Shown one piece after another: positions 47,801 to 56,566 of a stretch of 64,000 nt of DNA (position 1 is the first letter of the stretch; the number at the start of each line of letters is the position of its first letter). The position numbers were made by a program, and so were the translations under genes. Origin of the DNA: Castellaniella sp. S9 (GTDB lineage: Bacteria; Pseudomonadota; Gammaproteobacteria; Burkholderiales; Burkholderiaceae_B); assembly GCF_027257175.1 (NCBI RefSeq), contig NZ_JAPFGD010000002.1, positions 248,001 through 312,000 on the forward strand, in the 5' to 3' direction. A model generated the notes under the pieces. The model made no database searches and was not told where the DNA came from. It saw only the letters and a program-made list of their open reading frames with translations.

Positions 47801-49159
47801 TTACGCGCGTCGCGCGAGCGCCGGGCTGGCGGCGAAATAATCCTGCACGCCCTTCAACATGGCCTGGGCGATGCGCTGCTGGTGCTGGGGACTGCGCAGC
47901 AGGCGCTCCTCCTCGGGGTTGCTGATGAAGGCGGTTTCGACCAGGATCGAAGGGATGTCGGGCGCCTTGAGCACGGCGAATCCGGCGCGTTCGATGCGGT
48001 TCTTGTGCAGGCGGTTGATCTTGCCGATTTCGCTCAGGACCCGAGAGCCCACCTTGATCGAATCATTGATCTGCGCGCCGGTGGACAAGTCCAGCAGCAC
48101 CTTGGCCACCTGCTGGTTGTGGGCGCCCAGGTTCACGCCGCCGATCAGGTCGGCGTCGTTTTCCTTCTTGGCCAGCCAGCGCGCGGCGGAACTGGTGGCG
48201 CCGTGCTGGGACAGCGCCCAGACCGACGAGCCGCGCGCCGAGGGCTTGATCCAGGCGTCGGCGTGGATCGAGATGAACAGGTCGGCCTTCACGCGGCGCG
48301 CCTTCTGCACCCGCACGTGCAGGGGCACGAAATAGTCGCGGTCGCGCGTCAGGTAGGCGCGCATGTTGGGTTGCGCGTCGATGATCGCCTTGAGGCGCTT
48401 GGCGATCTGCAGGACGATGTCCTTTTCCCGTGTGCCGCGCCGGCCGATGGCGCCGGGATCCTCGCCGCCATGGCCCGGGTCCAGGGCGATGAGGATGGGG
48501 CGGTCGCGCCTGGACGGCGACGGCGCGGGGATCACGGGCTCGGGCGCGCTGCGGGCGACCGGCGGGGGCAGCTTCTGGCCCTCGACCGAGGGGATCGGCG
48601 CCTCGGCCATCGGCCCGTTCTGTGCCAGTTCGTCCAGGATGCCCGCCAGCGGATCGTTCTGTGCGTCCTTTAGGAGGGCCAGCAGGGGATCCTGGGCGAT
48701 CTTGGGGTACAGGTCGAGGACCAGCCGGTACTTGTATTCGCCCACCGGCTTGAGCGTGAAGACCTGCGGCGCGATGTCCTGCTTCAGGTCGAACACCAGC
48801 CGGACCACATTGGGCCGATTCTGGGCCACCCGCACGGTTTGAATGTAGGGATCGTTGGGGCGGACCTTGGACACCAGCTCGTTGATGGCGCGGCTCATGC
48901 TCAGGCCGTCGATGTCGACGACCAGCCGGTAGGGATTGTCGAGCACGAAGTGCTCGGCCTTCAGCTCGGAATCCATCTCGAGAGTCACGCGCGTGTATTC
49001 GTCGGCCGGCCAGGTGCGCACCGCCAGGATGGTTGCGGCGTGGGCCAGGCGCGGGATGACGGGCAGCAGAAGCAGCGCGACGCCCCCCGAGATCAGCTTG
49101 CGCCGCAGGGGGTCGGCCTGAGGACTCAGGGTCCGGACGGAGTCAGTTGCGTCAGCCAT
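47801..49159 (-). CDS. amiC: N-acetylmuramoyl-L-alanine amidase, AMIN-Amidase_3 type
   Basis: This 452-residue periplasmic cell-division hydrolase cleaves the amide linking MurNAc to the stem peptide. The N-terminus has a twin-arginine export signal (RRKLIS then a hydrophobic stretch to LAHA, about 19-41). An AMIN domain follows at about 45-150. The zinc catalytic domain spans about 220-445, with ALDPGHGGEDPGAIG, the SIHADA region and ILVETAFISNPEEE (catalytic Glu). The ATG lies 34 bases inside tsaE. Possible extra promoter within tsaE (49371-49400). Confidence 0.94.
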   Translation of the reverse strand: MADATDSVRTLSPQADPLRRKLISGGVALLLLPVIPRLAHAATILAVRTWPADEYTRVTLEMDSELKAEHFVLDNPYRLVVDIDGLSMSRAINELVSKVRPNDPYIQTVRVAQNRPNVVRLVFDLKQDIAPQVFTLKPVGEYKYRLVLDLYPKIAQDPLLALLKDAQNDPLAGILDELAQNGPMAEAPIPSVEGQKLPPPVARSAPEPVIPAPSPSRRDRPILIALDPGHGGEDPGAIGRRGTREKDIVLQIAKRLKAIIDAQPNMRAYLTRDRDYFVPLHVRVQKARRVKADLFISIHADAWIKPSARGSSVWALSQHGATSSAARWLAKKENDADLIGGVNLGAHNQQVAKVLLDLSTGAQINDSIKVGSRVLSEIGKINRLHKNRIERAGFAVLKAPDIPSILVETAFISNPEEERLLRSPQHQQRIAQAMLKGVQDYFAASPALARRA

Positions 49160-49632
49160 AGTCGTCCTTTGTCGCTGTAGGCGTCGATGGATGCGCGGCG
49201 GCCGGTGCCGGCATGTTCCAGCAAAATGTCCAGGTCAGGGGGGGGGAGGCGAGTCCCGGCCTGCTCGGGCCATTCGATCAGGATGATGGCGTTTTCGTCG
49301 AATAATTCTCGGAAGCCCGCATCCTGCCATTCCTGGGCATCGCTAAATCTATAGAAATCAAAGTGATAGAAGTATAAGTTAGAAATATTATAGCTTTCAA
49401 GCAGGGCGTAGCTCGGACTTTTGATTCGTCCCTGGATTCCGGAGGCTCTCAGCAGGGCGCGCGCAAGCGTGGTTTTCCCTGTCCCCAGCTCGCCTCGCAA
49501 GTGAATGCGCCCGCCGGGCGGGCGTTCTGCGGCGTCGTCGCCGCGCAACAGATGCGCAAGTCGTTGTGCCAGAGCAACGGTGGCGGCCTCATCGGCCAGC
49601 GTCAGGGTCAGGGTGGCGGAAGGGCGGGACAT
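49126..49632 (-). CDS. tsaE: tRNA threonylcarbamoyladenosine biosynthesis ATPase TsaE
   Basis: This 168-residue P-loop protein is needed with TsaB/TsaD for t6A37 formation. Motifs: Walker A RGELGTGKTTLARALLR, KSPSYALLESY, FYHFDFYRFSD and ILIEWPEQAG. The ATG at 49632 gives the family length. Codons between 49341 and 49400 are strikingly AT-rich (15 G or C of 60), unlike the rest of the gene. Its end overlaps amiC by 34 bases. The left tRNA-Arg gene begins 165 bases upstream. Confidence 0.94.
   Translation of the reverse strand: MSRPSATLTLTLADEAATVALAQRLAHLLRGDDAAERPPGGRIHLRGELGTGKTTLARALLRASGIQGRIKSPSYALLESYNISNLYFYHFDFYRFSDAQEWQDAGFRELFDENAIILIEWPEQAGTRLPPPDLDILLEHAGTGRRASIDAYSDKGRLWLTQLTPSGP
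49371..49400 (-). promoter_or_regulatory. Candidate internal promoter in tsaE directed at amiC
   Basis: On the minus strand TTGAAA (49400-49395) and TATACT (49376-49371) are separated by 18 bases, each five of six to consensus. They lie in the AT-rich patch of tsaE about 210 bases ahead of the amiC start. Confidence 0.35.
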
Positions 49633-49782
49633 GGCGGGCCTCTGTGGAAACGGCGAGCGGCGGCTTGGGCAGCCGGCCGCCCGGGCGGACGTCGCGAAAA
49701 CTGCGCCATTGTACGCGTCGCCGCGATGCGCCAAGACAGCCCGCGGCCGGCGCCAGGCGGCGGGCGCGGCGGGGCTTTCCTT

Positions 49783-49788
49783 TATAAT
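49783..49788 (+). promoter_or_regulatory. -10 element TATAAT of the left tRNA-Arg gene
   Basis: A perfect TATAAT lies 9 bases ahead of the tRNA. The 12-base string TTCCTTTATAAT is identical in front of the right copy (TATAAT at 57393-57398, 10 bases ahead), so both copies keep their promoter. Confidence 0.6.
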
Positions 49789-49797
49789 CGTGGGTCC

Positions 49798-49869
49798 GTC
49801 TCCTTAGTTAAATGGATATAACTTTCCCCTCCTAAGGGAAGATTGCAGGTTCGATTCCTGCAGGAGACG
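49798..49869 (+). tRNA. tRNA-Arg (anticodon CCT), left copy, no encoded CCA
   Basis: The cloverleaf closes: acceptor GTCTCCT with AGGAGAC, anticodon stem TTCCC/GGGAA with loop CTCCTAA (CCT at 49831-49833), and T arm GCAGG-TTCGATT-CCTGC. Discriminator G49869 is followed by CCC instead of CCA. Identical over its whole length to the copy at 57409. Confidence 0.93.
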
Positions 49870-49924
49870 CCCTCTGTGTTTCCCTATGAGTGGGTTTTGA
49901 CTCGCGACCATGGCCAGTCTGTTT

Positions 49925-50536
49925 TTATTGGCGCCGCCATACGGTTCCGCGGCGTTCATATTCGAGGTAGGTTTCGACTCTGTGTGCGACGTGTGATCCT
50001 GCATATCGTTCGATCAGCCATAGTGCGAGTTCCAGGCCGGACGTGACACCGGCAGAGGTAATAATGTCACCATCATCCACCACACGGGCGCGGATGATCT
50101 CTGTGCCTTGAGCTGCAAGATCCTTGAGGGCGATCGCATGGGTGATGCCAGGGCGCGACTTGAGTAAGCCCGCCGCAGCGATCAGCATGGCGCCTGTACA
50201 GACGCCCGCAATAAGCGTGCCGGATCGATGGAGAGTGGCGATTGCGTCCGGAATCTCCCCGCGCCGGACCTCGGCTCTTGTGCCCACGGAGGCATCGACC
50301 TTAGCCCACCCTCCGCCGGGAACAACCAGGATATCGAGCTTTTCTTCGAGACTGAGGGCTGTGTCTACCCGAAGGCGCAAACCGTGGGCGGCCGTAATTT
50401 CGGTTTGACCATGCAGAGTGGCAAGCTCGATTTCAAAGTCGGCCTTGGCGATCGAGGTGGCGCTTTTCAGCACCTCGTACGGGGCCAGAGCATCGAGTTC
50501 TTCGCAGCCGTCGAACACAAGAATTTTCACTTTCAT
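49925..50536 (-). CDS. DJ-1/PfpI-family protein, isonitrile-hydratase-like
   Basis: This 203-residue protein has the DJ-1/PfpI fold with KILVFDGCEELDALAPYEVL at the start and the nucleophile-elbow Cys in IAGVCTGAMLIAAAGLL. It ends with the TSAGVTSGLELALWLIER block typical of isonitrile hydratase and ThiJ-like regulators without an AraC domain. Isonitrile hydratase converts R-NC to an N-substituted formamide. The nearby nitrilase makes that role attractive, but stress-protein or deglycase-type functions cannot be excluded. Confidence 0.85.
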   Translation of the reverse strand: MKVKILVFDGCEELDALAPYEVLKSATSIAKADFEIELATLHGQTEITAAHGLRLRVDTALSLEEKLDILVVPGGGWAKVDASVGTRAEVRRGEIPDAIATLHRSGTLIAGVCTGAMLIAAAGLLKSRPGITHAIALKDLAAQGTEIIRARVVDDGDIITSAGVTSGLELALWLIERYAGSHVAHRVETYLEYERRGTVWRRQ

Positions 50537-50688
50537 ATCATTGACTTCAAAGGAGGTCCAAGCAGCCCATCGGCCGTGTCGAGGCGTCGGCTGCTGGAGA
50601 AGCTCAAATCATAAAGGCCTCGATGGTCCAATTGGGGGGTACGAGGGTTCGCAGCCCTGTGTCCGCTGGGAGCAAAGGGCGGCCGAAC

Positions 50689-51657
50689 TCAGGCCACTAT
50701 GTCGTTTTCCTCATGTAGTGCCTGTTTTTCGTTCGTGAACGAGACGACATTCTGTGGCCGTTCGTCAACGATCAGCTTGAATATGTCGGGTCGCGAATAA
50801 TGGCCGATTGCATCAAAGTCGAGTCGGCTGCGTGCGACCTCGTCGAGGTCAAGGTCCGCATACAGAATGGTTTGTTCGTCGAAGACGGGGCCGGCTAGAA
50901 CTTGTCCCAATGGTCCGATGATGCAGCTGCCTCCGCGCATCATGACGGCATCGGGTTCGAGCTCGGCTCCGATGTCGTAGTCTTCGGGAAAGTCTTTGCG
51001 GCGCATGACCTGGCAAGAAGACAGCACGAAACAGCGTCCTTCTAGTGCAATATGCTGTACGGTCGGTAGCCAGGTATCACGGTCGTCAGCCGTGGGTGTG
51101 CAGTATAGGGTGACACCTTTTGAGTACATCGACATGCGCAATAACGGCATGTAGTTTTCCCAGCAGATGACGGCACCGAGCTTGCCAAATGGTGTGTCGA
51201 AGGCCGCGAGGGTGGATCCGTCGCCAAAGCCCCAGACCAGTCGTTCGCTGGCGGTGGGCATGAGTTTGCGATGTTTTCCCAGCAGCTTGCCTTCGGGCGA
51301 GAAGAAAAGCACAGTGCAATACAAAGTCATGCCATCGCGTTCGATGACCCCGAGTACCAGATACAGGTCATGTTCGCGCGCTAGGGCCCCAATACGAGCG
51401 GTTTCCTGGCCGGGGACCTCGATGGAACTGGCCCAGTAGCGCCGGAAATCCTCTCTGCCTTCGGGTCGACGCTGTCCAACACGGCAGCCGAAGTCTAGCC
51501 ATTTTGGGTAGGCCGAGACAAAGGCTTCGGGTAGGACGGCCAGCTTCGCGCCGCCTCGAGCGGCTTCAGCGACCAATTGTTCGAGCTTTTGCAAAGTGGC
51601 TTCGAGATTGAAGGCTACGGATCCGGCCTGTATGACCGCCGCTTTCATCGTGTTCAT
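50689..51657 (-). CDS. Nitrilase (carbon-nitrogen hydrolase superfamily)
   Basis: This 322-residue enzyme shows the Glu-Lys-Cys triad: Glu in LAVLPEAFVSAYPKW, Lys in GKHRKLMPTASERLVWG and Cys in GAVICWENYMPLLRM. That pattern, especially KLMPTxxERxxWG and CWENYMPL, is that of true branch-1 nitrilases rather than amidases or beta-ureidopropionase. It hydrolyses R-CN to the acid plus ammonia. The ATG at 51657 has GAGGAACT ahead; a longer in-frame start lies 54 bases upstream. Just after the ABC ATPase gene on the same strand. Confidence 0.92.
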   Translation of the reverse strand: MNTMKAAVIQAGSVAFNLEATLQKLEQLVAEAARGGAKLAVLPEAFVSAYPKWLDFGCRVGQRRPEGREDFRRYWASSIEVPGQETARIGALAREHDLYLVLGVIERDGMTLYCTVLFFSPEGKLLGKHRKLMPTASERLVWGFGDGSTLAAFDTPFGKLGAVICWENYMPLLRMSMYSKGVTLYCTPTADDRDTWLPTVQHIALEGRCFVLSSCQVMRRKDFPEDYDIGAELEPDAVMMRGGSCIIGPLGQVLAGPVFDEQTILYADLDLDEVARSRLDFDAIGHYSRPDIFKLIVDERPQNVVSFTNEKQALHEENDIVA

Positions 51658-51711
51658 GATAGTTCCTCTAATAACAATACGTTCGGGGTTCGGGTTGAGG
51701 CCGCACCCCAC

Positions 51712-52359
51712 TTACTTACCTGTTGTTACACTGCCGCGCTCAATGGCGTACGATCTGTCAACCATGTTTCGCGTATAGGTGTAGTCAGATTCAGAAATCA
51801 GCACAGACATGTCCTGGCCTTTGAGCGCCATGATCACTTCGATCAACCGCTTGCATAGCGTGGGCGCGACACCTTCGAATGGTTCGTCGAGGAGCAGGAC
51901 CTCCTGGCCCACCAGCAGGGCGCGCGCCATAGCCACCAGTTTTTGCTGGCCGCCGCTGAGGCTGGCGGCCAGCCTCGGTGCGAATTCTGCGACTTCGGGC
52001 ATAAGCTCGTAAATTTCCTGGAGCTTTTTTGCCGGGTTGTCGAGCTTTGTCGCCCAAGCGGGTAGAAGAATGTTTTCCTCAACTGAAAGATTCGCCACGA
52101 GACGGCGGTCTTCCGGCATGTATCCGACTTTGTTGTGCGCTCGCCAGAACCCTTCAAGGTCGGTGGCGACGGTCTGGTTGATCTTGATCTGGCCAGCGGT
52201 TGGCTTGAGCAAGCCCATGATGCAGCGCATCAGCGTGGTCTTGCCGGCACCGTTGCGGCCAATGAGTCCGACCATTTGGCCACGCGGGACTGACAGGCTT
52301 ACATTGCGCAGAATCGGGGTGCCTTGTATGGAGGCGCTGAGGTCGCTGATTTCAATCAT
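51712..52359 (-). CDS. Branched-chain-amino-acid-type ABC transporter ATPase (LivF-like)
   Basis: This 215-residue ATPase has Walker A GRNGAGKTTLMRC, Q-loop region VGYMPEDRRLVANLSVEEN, signature LSGGQQKLVAMARAL and Walker B VLLLDEPFEGVAP. This is LivF-like but shorter than usual (about 235). The ATG at 52359 overlaps the end of the livG-like gene by 8 bases. Fifth gene of the livKHMGF-type run. Confidence 0.92.
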   Translation of the reverse strand: MIEISDLSASIQGTPILRNVSLSVPRGQMVGLIGRNGAGKTTLMRCIMGLLKPTAGQIKINQTVATDLEGFWRAHNKVGYMPEDRRLVANLSVEENILLPAWATKLDNPAKKLQEIYELMPEVAEFAPRLAASLSGGQQKLVAMARALLVGQEVLLLDEPFEGVAPTLCKRLIEVIMALKGQDMSVLISESDYTYTRNMVDRSYAIERGSVTTGK

Positions 52360-53131
52360 GACCTGTTGCGGCAATAGCCGCCTCCTGTATTTCACCGACA
52401 ATGAATTTCCGGACCCGTTCATCGGATAGAACAGCCGGCGTGGCACCATCGGCAATGACTGTGCCTTCGTAGAAAGCGATGGTGCGGTTCGCGTAGCGTG
52501 AGACGATTTCCATATCGTGTTCGATGAACATGACTGCTGCCCCTGATTCCCGCACGCCCGTCATAACCGCTTCCATGAGCGCAAATTTCTCATCAATGGC
52601 TACACCGCTGGTGGGCTCGTCAAGCAGCAACAGGGCAGGCCGGGAAACCATGGCCATAGAGATATCCAGCAGTTTCCGGACCCCTTGGGCAAGCGCGCCG
52701 ACCTTGGCGTCAGCATGATCGGCAATGCCGAAATTCTTGAGCACCTCCAGGCTCTGGCTTCGGGACGTGCGGTTGTCGAGGGCGTTGAAGAAACTGCTGT
52801 ATCCAACATGCAGCATCGCAAAGGCGATCATCATGTTTTCCAGTACCGTCAGAGCGGGGAATAATTGCGCCACTTGAAATGAACGGCATAACCCTGCTTT
52901 GCAGACCCCTCTAGGTGGCAGACCGGTGATATCTTGTTCCTTGAACTGGATAATGCCGCTGGATGGCTTCAGGTAGCCCGACACCATATTCACGAAAGTG
53001 GTTTTACCTGCTCCGTTTGAGCCGATGATGGCAACGGTTTCTTGATCGAAGATGGAGAGATTGATATCGGATGCGGCAATGACGGCGCCGAAAGTCCGAT
53101 TGAGATTGCTCACCTGCAGTATCGGGCTCAT
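52352..53131 (-). CDS. Branched-chain-amino-acid-type ABC transporter ATPase (LivG-like)
   Basis: This 259-residue ATPase has Walker A GSNGAGKTTFVNMVSGYLKP, Walker B LLLLDEPTSGVA and the LivG-typical MFIEHDMEIVSRYANR. The ABC signature is unusual, ALAQGVRKLLDIS, with no canonical LSGGQ. That is tolerated in the family, where the motif is often LPYGxQR. The ATG at 53131 overlaps the permease stop (ATGA). Confidence 0.91.
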   Translation of the reverse strand: MSPILQVSNLNRTFGAVIAASDINLSIFDQETVAIIGSNGAGKTTFVNMVSGYLKPSSGIIQFKEQDITGLPPRGVCKAGLCRSFQVAQLFPALTVLENMMIAFAMLHVGYSSFFNALDNRTSRSQSLEVLKNFGIADHADAKVGALAQGVRKLLDISMAMVSRPALLLLDEPTSGVAIDEKFALMEAVMTGVRESGAAVMFIEHDMEIVSRYANRTIAFYEGTVIADGATPAVLSDERVRKFIVGEIQEAAIAATGHD

Positions 53132-54096
53132 GCGAGCTCCTTTGCTGTATCGGATGTACGGCTCGAAGGAGTCGGACGTATGAGAGACCAAAGCCCCCCG
53201 GGTAGAAAACATACGATAAGGACGAGTACCGTGCCCAGTATCAGATGCCAGGCATCAGGCGCCAGTTCGAGTGCATAGGTGCGCACGGTTTCAAATACCG
53301 CCGATCCGAGGAAAGATGCCAGGACGTTGCCAGAGCCGCCCATCAGGCCGATAAAAAGAAATTCTCCGGATTGGGTCCAGTAGGCCATGTCGGGTCCGAC
53401 ATGGCCGTAATTCAGCGCCATGACCGCACCGCCGACAGCGGCAAGCACCGAGGCGATGACATAGTTGCCGTAGAGCACCCTGCTGGGGGAGAAACCCAGA
53501 TACTCGACTCGAATTTCATTATCAGCGATCGCTCGTCCCGCGTATCCAAGAGGGGATTGGAAATAGCGGTGCATTGCATAAGCGATAGTGGCCGCCACGG
53601 CGCAGGTGATGAGATATAAAGCAAGGTTCGCCTGCTGGTGGCTTAGTTCGAAGCCAAGCAGGGTTGGTGGCACAACGTTGAAGCCGTCGGTGCTGCCGAG
53701 AGCCTGAGAGCGTGATAGCAGACCGTAGAGAATCATCGCCAATGCGAGACTGAACATGGCAAAAAAGATATCGCGGTAACGGCTCATCAGCAAGCCCAGC
53801 ACACAGCCGCAGATTAGACCGACAAAGGCGGCCAGCACAATCAGACCAAGCATATCCGTGATGTTCAGCATATGGCCGCCCAGGCCGACGACATATCCAC
53901 CAATGCAGTAGTACAGCCCCTGGCCAAATGACACCAGCGCGCTGCGCATCAAAACAACGACACCGACGACTACTAGCGCCTTGGCGATGACGGTGACGAC
54001 AGTCGCCGAGAGCCAGTCCGGAAATACGAGGACGCCGGCGGCCAGCAGTATTGTGATGACTACGATGGCCAATGGCGTTCTATCGCTCGTTCGCAT
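53128..54096 (-). CDS. Branched-chain-amino-acid-type ABC transporter permease (LivM-like)
   Basis: This 322-residue permease has about eight to ten membrane segments. The LivM core reads ALVSFGQGLYYCIGGYVVGL and GRAIADNEIRVEYLGFSPSRVLYGNYVIASVLAAVGGAVMA, followed by SGEFLFIGLMGGSGNVLASFLGSAVFE. The first base of its ATG is the last base of the LivH-like stop (1-base overlap). It imports the ligand of the adjacent binding protein, not necessarily an amino acid. Confidence 0.92.
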   Translation of the reverse strand: MRTSDRTPLAIVVITILLAAGVLVFPDWLSATVVTVIAKALVVVGVVVLMRSALVSFGQGLYYCIGGYVVGLGGHMLNITDMLGLIVLAAFVGLICGCVLGLLMSRYRDIFFAMFSLALAMILYGLLSRSQALGSTDGFNVVPPTLLGFELSHQQANLALYLITCAVAATIAYAMHRYFQSPLGYAGRAIADNEIRVEYLGFSPSRVLYGNYVIASVLAAVGGAVMALNYGHVGPDMAYWTQSGEFLFIGLMGGSGNVLASFLGSAVFETVRTYALELAPDAWHLILGTVLVLIVCFLPGGLWSLIRPTPSSRTSDTAKELA

Positions 54097-54995
54097 CAGA
54101 TCCTCCGGGCATTGGAAAGCGCGAATAGCCCACGGGGCCGAAAAACCAGCACCAGGGCCATGACGGCATAAATCACGAAGAGCTCAGCCTCCGGGAACAA
54201 GTTGACGGCGGCGGCCCGGGACAGGCCGATCATGATGGCGCCGATCAGGGCGCCCTGGATGCTGCCAAGCCCTCCAGTGACCACCACCGCAAACGCCAAT
54301 ACAATGACTTCGATGCCTAGTCCTGGCGTGACCGCCGTGGCAGGAGCAATCAGTCCGCCCGCCAGCGCGCCCAGCCCGGCGCCAATGGCGAAGGTTATGG
54401 CAAACAGGCGGTTCACATTGATCCCCATGGCAATGGCCATTTCGCGATCTTCTACGATGGCGCGCAGCAGTTTGCCCCAGCGGGTGCGGTTCAGGCCCCA
54501 CCATAGTGCGATGGCCACAATGGCGGCCACCAAGATCATGGCCAAGTCATAGTTGACAAAAGTAAGCGCGTCGATGTCGGTGCTTCCGAGCAGGGAATAG
54601 GGCTCGTAGGCATAGTAGGACTGCACCCCCCAAATCATCTTGATCAGATCCTCGAACATGAGCAGCAGGCCGAAAGTCACTAGCACCATCACGACCTCGT
54701 CACGGCCATGGAGAAACCGGAGCACGCCCCGTTCGACAGCCAGACCGGCCACCATGCCGGTGGCCAGTGCGCCTATGACCATGATGGCGAAGCTCCCTGC
54801 GGCAGGCGCATTGTTGAGGCTGAAATACCAGCCCACGAGTGAAGCTGATACATAGGCCCCAATTGCATAGAAGCTTCCGTGGGCCATATTCAGGATGCGC
54901 ATTACGCCGTAGATAAGCGTGAGACCCGTGGCCATGATGAACAGCCACGATGCGTAGATAAAGCCATCAATAAAGATAGCCAAGAGGGTAATCAT
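54096..54995 (-). CDS. Branched-chain-amino-acid-type ABC transporter permease (LivH-like)
   Basis: This 299-residue permease follows the LivH pattern: SWLFIMATGLTLIYGVMRILNMAHGSFYAIGAYVSA, then GLNRTRWGKLLRAIVEDREMAIAMGINVNRLFAITFAIGAGLGALAGGL and GGLGSIQGALIGAIMIG. Coupled to the LivM-like permease. The gap to the binding-protein gene is 60 bases. Confidence 0.93.
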   Translation of the reverse strand: MITLLAIFIDGFIYASWLFIMATGLTLIYGVMRILNMAHGSFYAIGAYVSASLVGWYFSLNNAPAAGSFAIMVIGALATGMVAGLAVERGVLRFLHGRDEVVMVLVTFGLLLMFEDLIKMIWGVQSYYAYEPYSLLGSTDIDALTFVNYDLAMILVAAIVAIALWWGLNRTRWGKLLRAIVEDREMAIAMGINVNRLFAITFAIGAGLGALAGGLIAPATAVTPGLGIEVIVLAFAVVVTGGLGSIQGALIGAIMIGLSRAAAVNLFPEAELFVIYAVMALVLVFRPRGLFALSNARRI

Positions 54996-55055
54996 TGAAA
55001 AATTCCGCTAAGCAGAGCTTTGCCGGGCTGAGGCCGGCCCGGCAAAGTTCATGTT

Positions 55056-56339
55056 TTAGTCACATTTGGCGCCAGGGAAACCGGCTTCGATCCAGTCCAG
55101 GCTTTTCGTGCCTTCGGGTGCGATGACGCATTCAGGCGTGTAGCGTTTGACATTAATCAGCGTCGGTTTGCCGTCTTCGAGTTTGAATGTGCCGTAGGCG
55201 ATATCAGTGGCTGCCTGATGGCCATTGTGCCGCGCCATGGCTATAGGACCGGCGGGGGTCTCGTAGGTCAGCCCGACCAATGCCTCCCGGATCTCGTCGA
55301 CCGATGGGGCTTTTTGTGTGGCGGCGTAGGCTTTGTCGCCAGCGGCCTTCAGAGCCAATACGGCTTGTCCCATGTAGTACGCGGGGAAGCTGGGCTGTTC
55401 GCCGTATTTCTTTTCGTAAGCATCTCGAAACCAGTTATTGAAATCGGATTCAGGCGCCAGCACGCCGCCGTTACCGCGCACGCCGATGATGGTCCCGTCG
55501 GGAATCTGCTTGCTCAGGCTACGCATGGCCGTGCCGCCTGTGGTGAGTACGGCGGTCTGTTTCTTGAGCAGACTGCGCGGTGCGGCCTGGAGAATGAAGG
55601 CATCAAGGTCGCCGCCCCAAAAGCTGGAGTGGATGATGTCGGTCGGGTTCCGCGAGAGCGCTGTAATTTCTGCTCCGTACTGGCCTGCGAAGATTTTTGG
55701 AAATAGCGCGGTTTCGACTTGGATGTCTGGCTTCAGTTGTTGCAGAGTTTTGGTGAAGTCGCGCCACGACTCCTGGCCCCAGCCGTAGTTCTGGTTGATG
55801 CCCGATACCGCTTTGACATCTTTGTTGGTACTGAGGACGTAGCGGGCGGCGGCGATATTCTCCACGTCTTGGGAGTTCATGGTTCGGAACACATATTTTT
55901 TGGGACCTTCTTCAAAGGTCCGAACGGAACCGCAGTAGTACAAGAGCGTGAGTGTTTTGAGTTCTTCGGCTATCGGGGCGACACCCAGGCATGAGCCGGA
56001 TGACGCATAGCCAATGACCGCATCAACACCTTGACGTTGAACCAGATTGCGATACTCGCTGACGGGCTCTACCGCTTCATCGACATAGGTGGGTTCGATG
56101 AGGCGTCCGCCAATGCCGATGCCGGAATAGGGAGCAGGCAGCTTGCCGGCGTTGATAGCCTCGATGATGAGGTCTGCGCCGTTGCGGGACGGGATGCCGA
56201 CGGGGCCTGAAACAGGCCCGGAAAAGAACGATACCAGGCCTACCTTGAGCGGCTCGGCGGCTGACGACGTTAACGGCATGGCAACGCCAAAAGCGAAACC
56301 GACGGCCAAGACCGCCGGAAGTTGTTTCTGAATTCTCAT
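55056..56339 (-). CDS. Branched-chain-amino-acid-type periplasmic binding protein (LivK-like)
   Basis: This 427-residue secreted protein has a signal peptide at about 1-28 (ends TSSAA). A type I periplasmic binding fold follows (LKVGLVSFFSGPVSGPVGIPSRNGADLIIEAINAG, then DAVIGYASSGSCLGVAPIAEELKTL). The ATG at 56339 follows GAGGAACCC; an in-frame ATG 90 bases upstream would precede the signal peptide awkwardly. Ligand unknown; related proteins bind amides, aromatic acids or urea. First gene of the transporter operon, divergent from the TrmB-like regulator. Confidence 0.92.
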   Translation of the reverse strand: MRIQKQLPAVLAVGFAFGVAMPLTSSAAEPLKVGLVSFFSGPVSGPVGIPSRNGADLIIEAINAGKLPAPYSGIGIGGRLIEPTYVDEAVEPVSEYRNLVQRQGVDAVIGYASSGSCLGVAPIAEELKTLTLLYYCGSVRTFEEGPKKYVFRTMNSQDVENIAAARYVLSTNKDVKAVSGINQNYGWGQESWRDFTKTLQQLKPDIQVETALFPKIFAGQYGAEITALSRNPTDIIHSSFWGGDLDAFILQAAPRSLLKKQTAVLTTGGTAMRSLSKQIPDGTIIGVRGNGGVLAPESDFNNWFRDAYEKKYGEQPSFPAYYMGQAVLALKAAGDKAYAATQKAPSVDEIREALVGLTYETPAGPIAMARHNGHQAATDIAYGTFKLEDGKPTLINVKRYTPECVIAPEGTKSLDWIEAGFPGAKCD

Positions 56340-56499
56340 TGGGTTCCTCTTGTGAACGTGAGCCGGTCTTGTGGCCAGCCGAGCCTCGGGTTCAGAGATG
56401 AAATACGTATCGTCAATGTCAATCGACACTTATAGAATCGATGTATACCAATATTATCCTCGTAAATCTGTTGCAAATATTGGGGTTTACGCTAGGTGT

Positions 56500-56531
56500 T
56501 GTCATATTTTTTCTGTCGATATTTTATGACA
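56500..56531. promoter_or_regulatory. Inverted repeat TGTCATA…TATGACA upstream of the TrmB-like gene
   Basis: TGTCATA (56500-56506) and TATGACA (56525-56531) are perfect 7-base arms, 18 bases apart. The gap between divergent livK-like and trmB-like genes is strongly AT-rich, and a further TGTCAA occurs at 56541-56546. A regulator site or promoter overlap is likely. Confidence 0.45.
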
Positions 56532-56566
56532 CAATATACCTGTCAATTTTTTCTGACGGAAAATAC

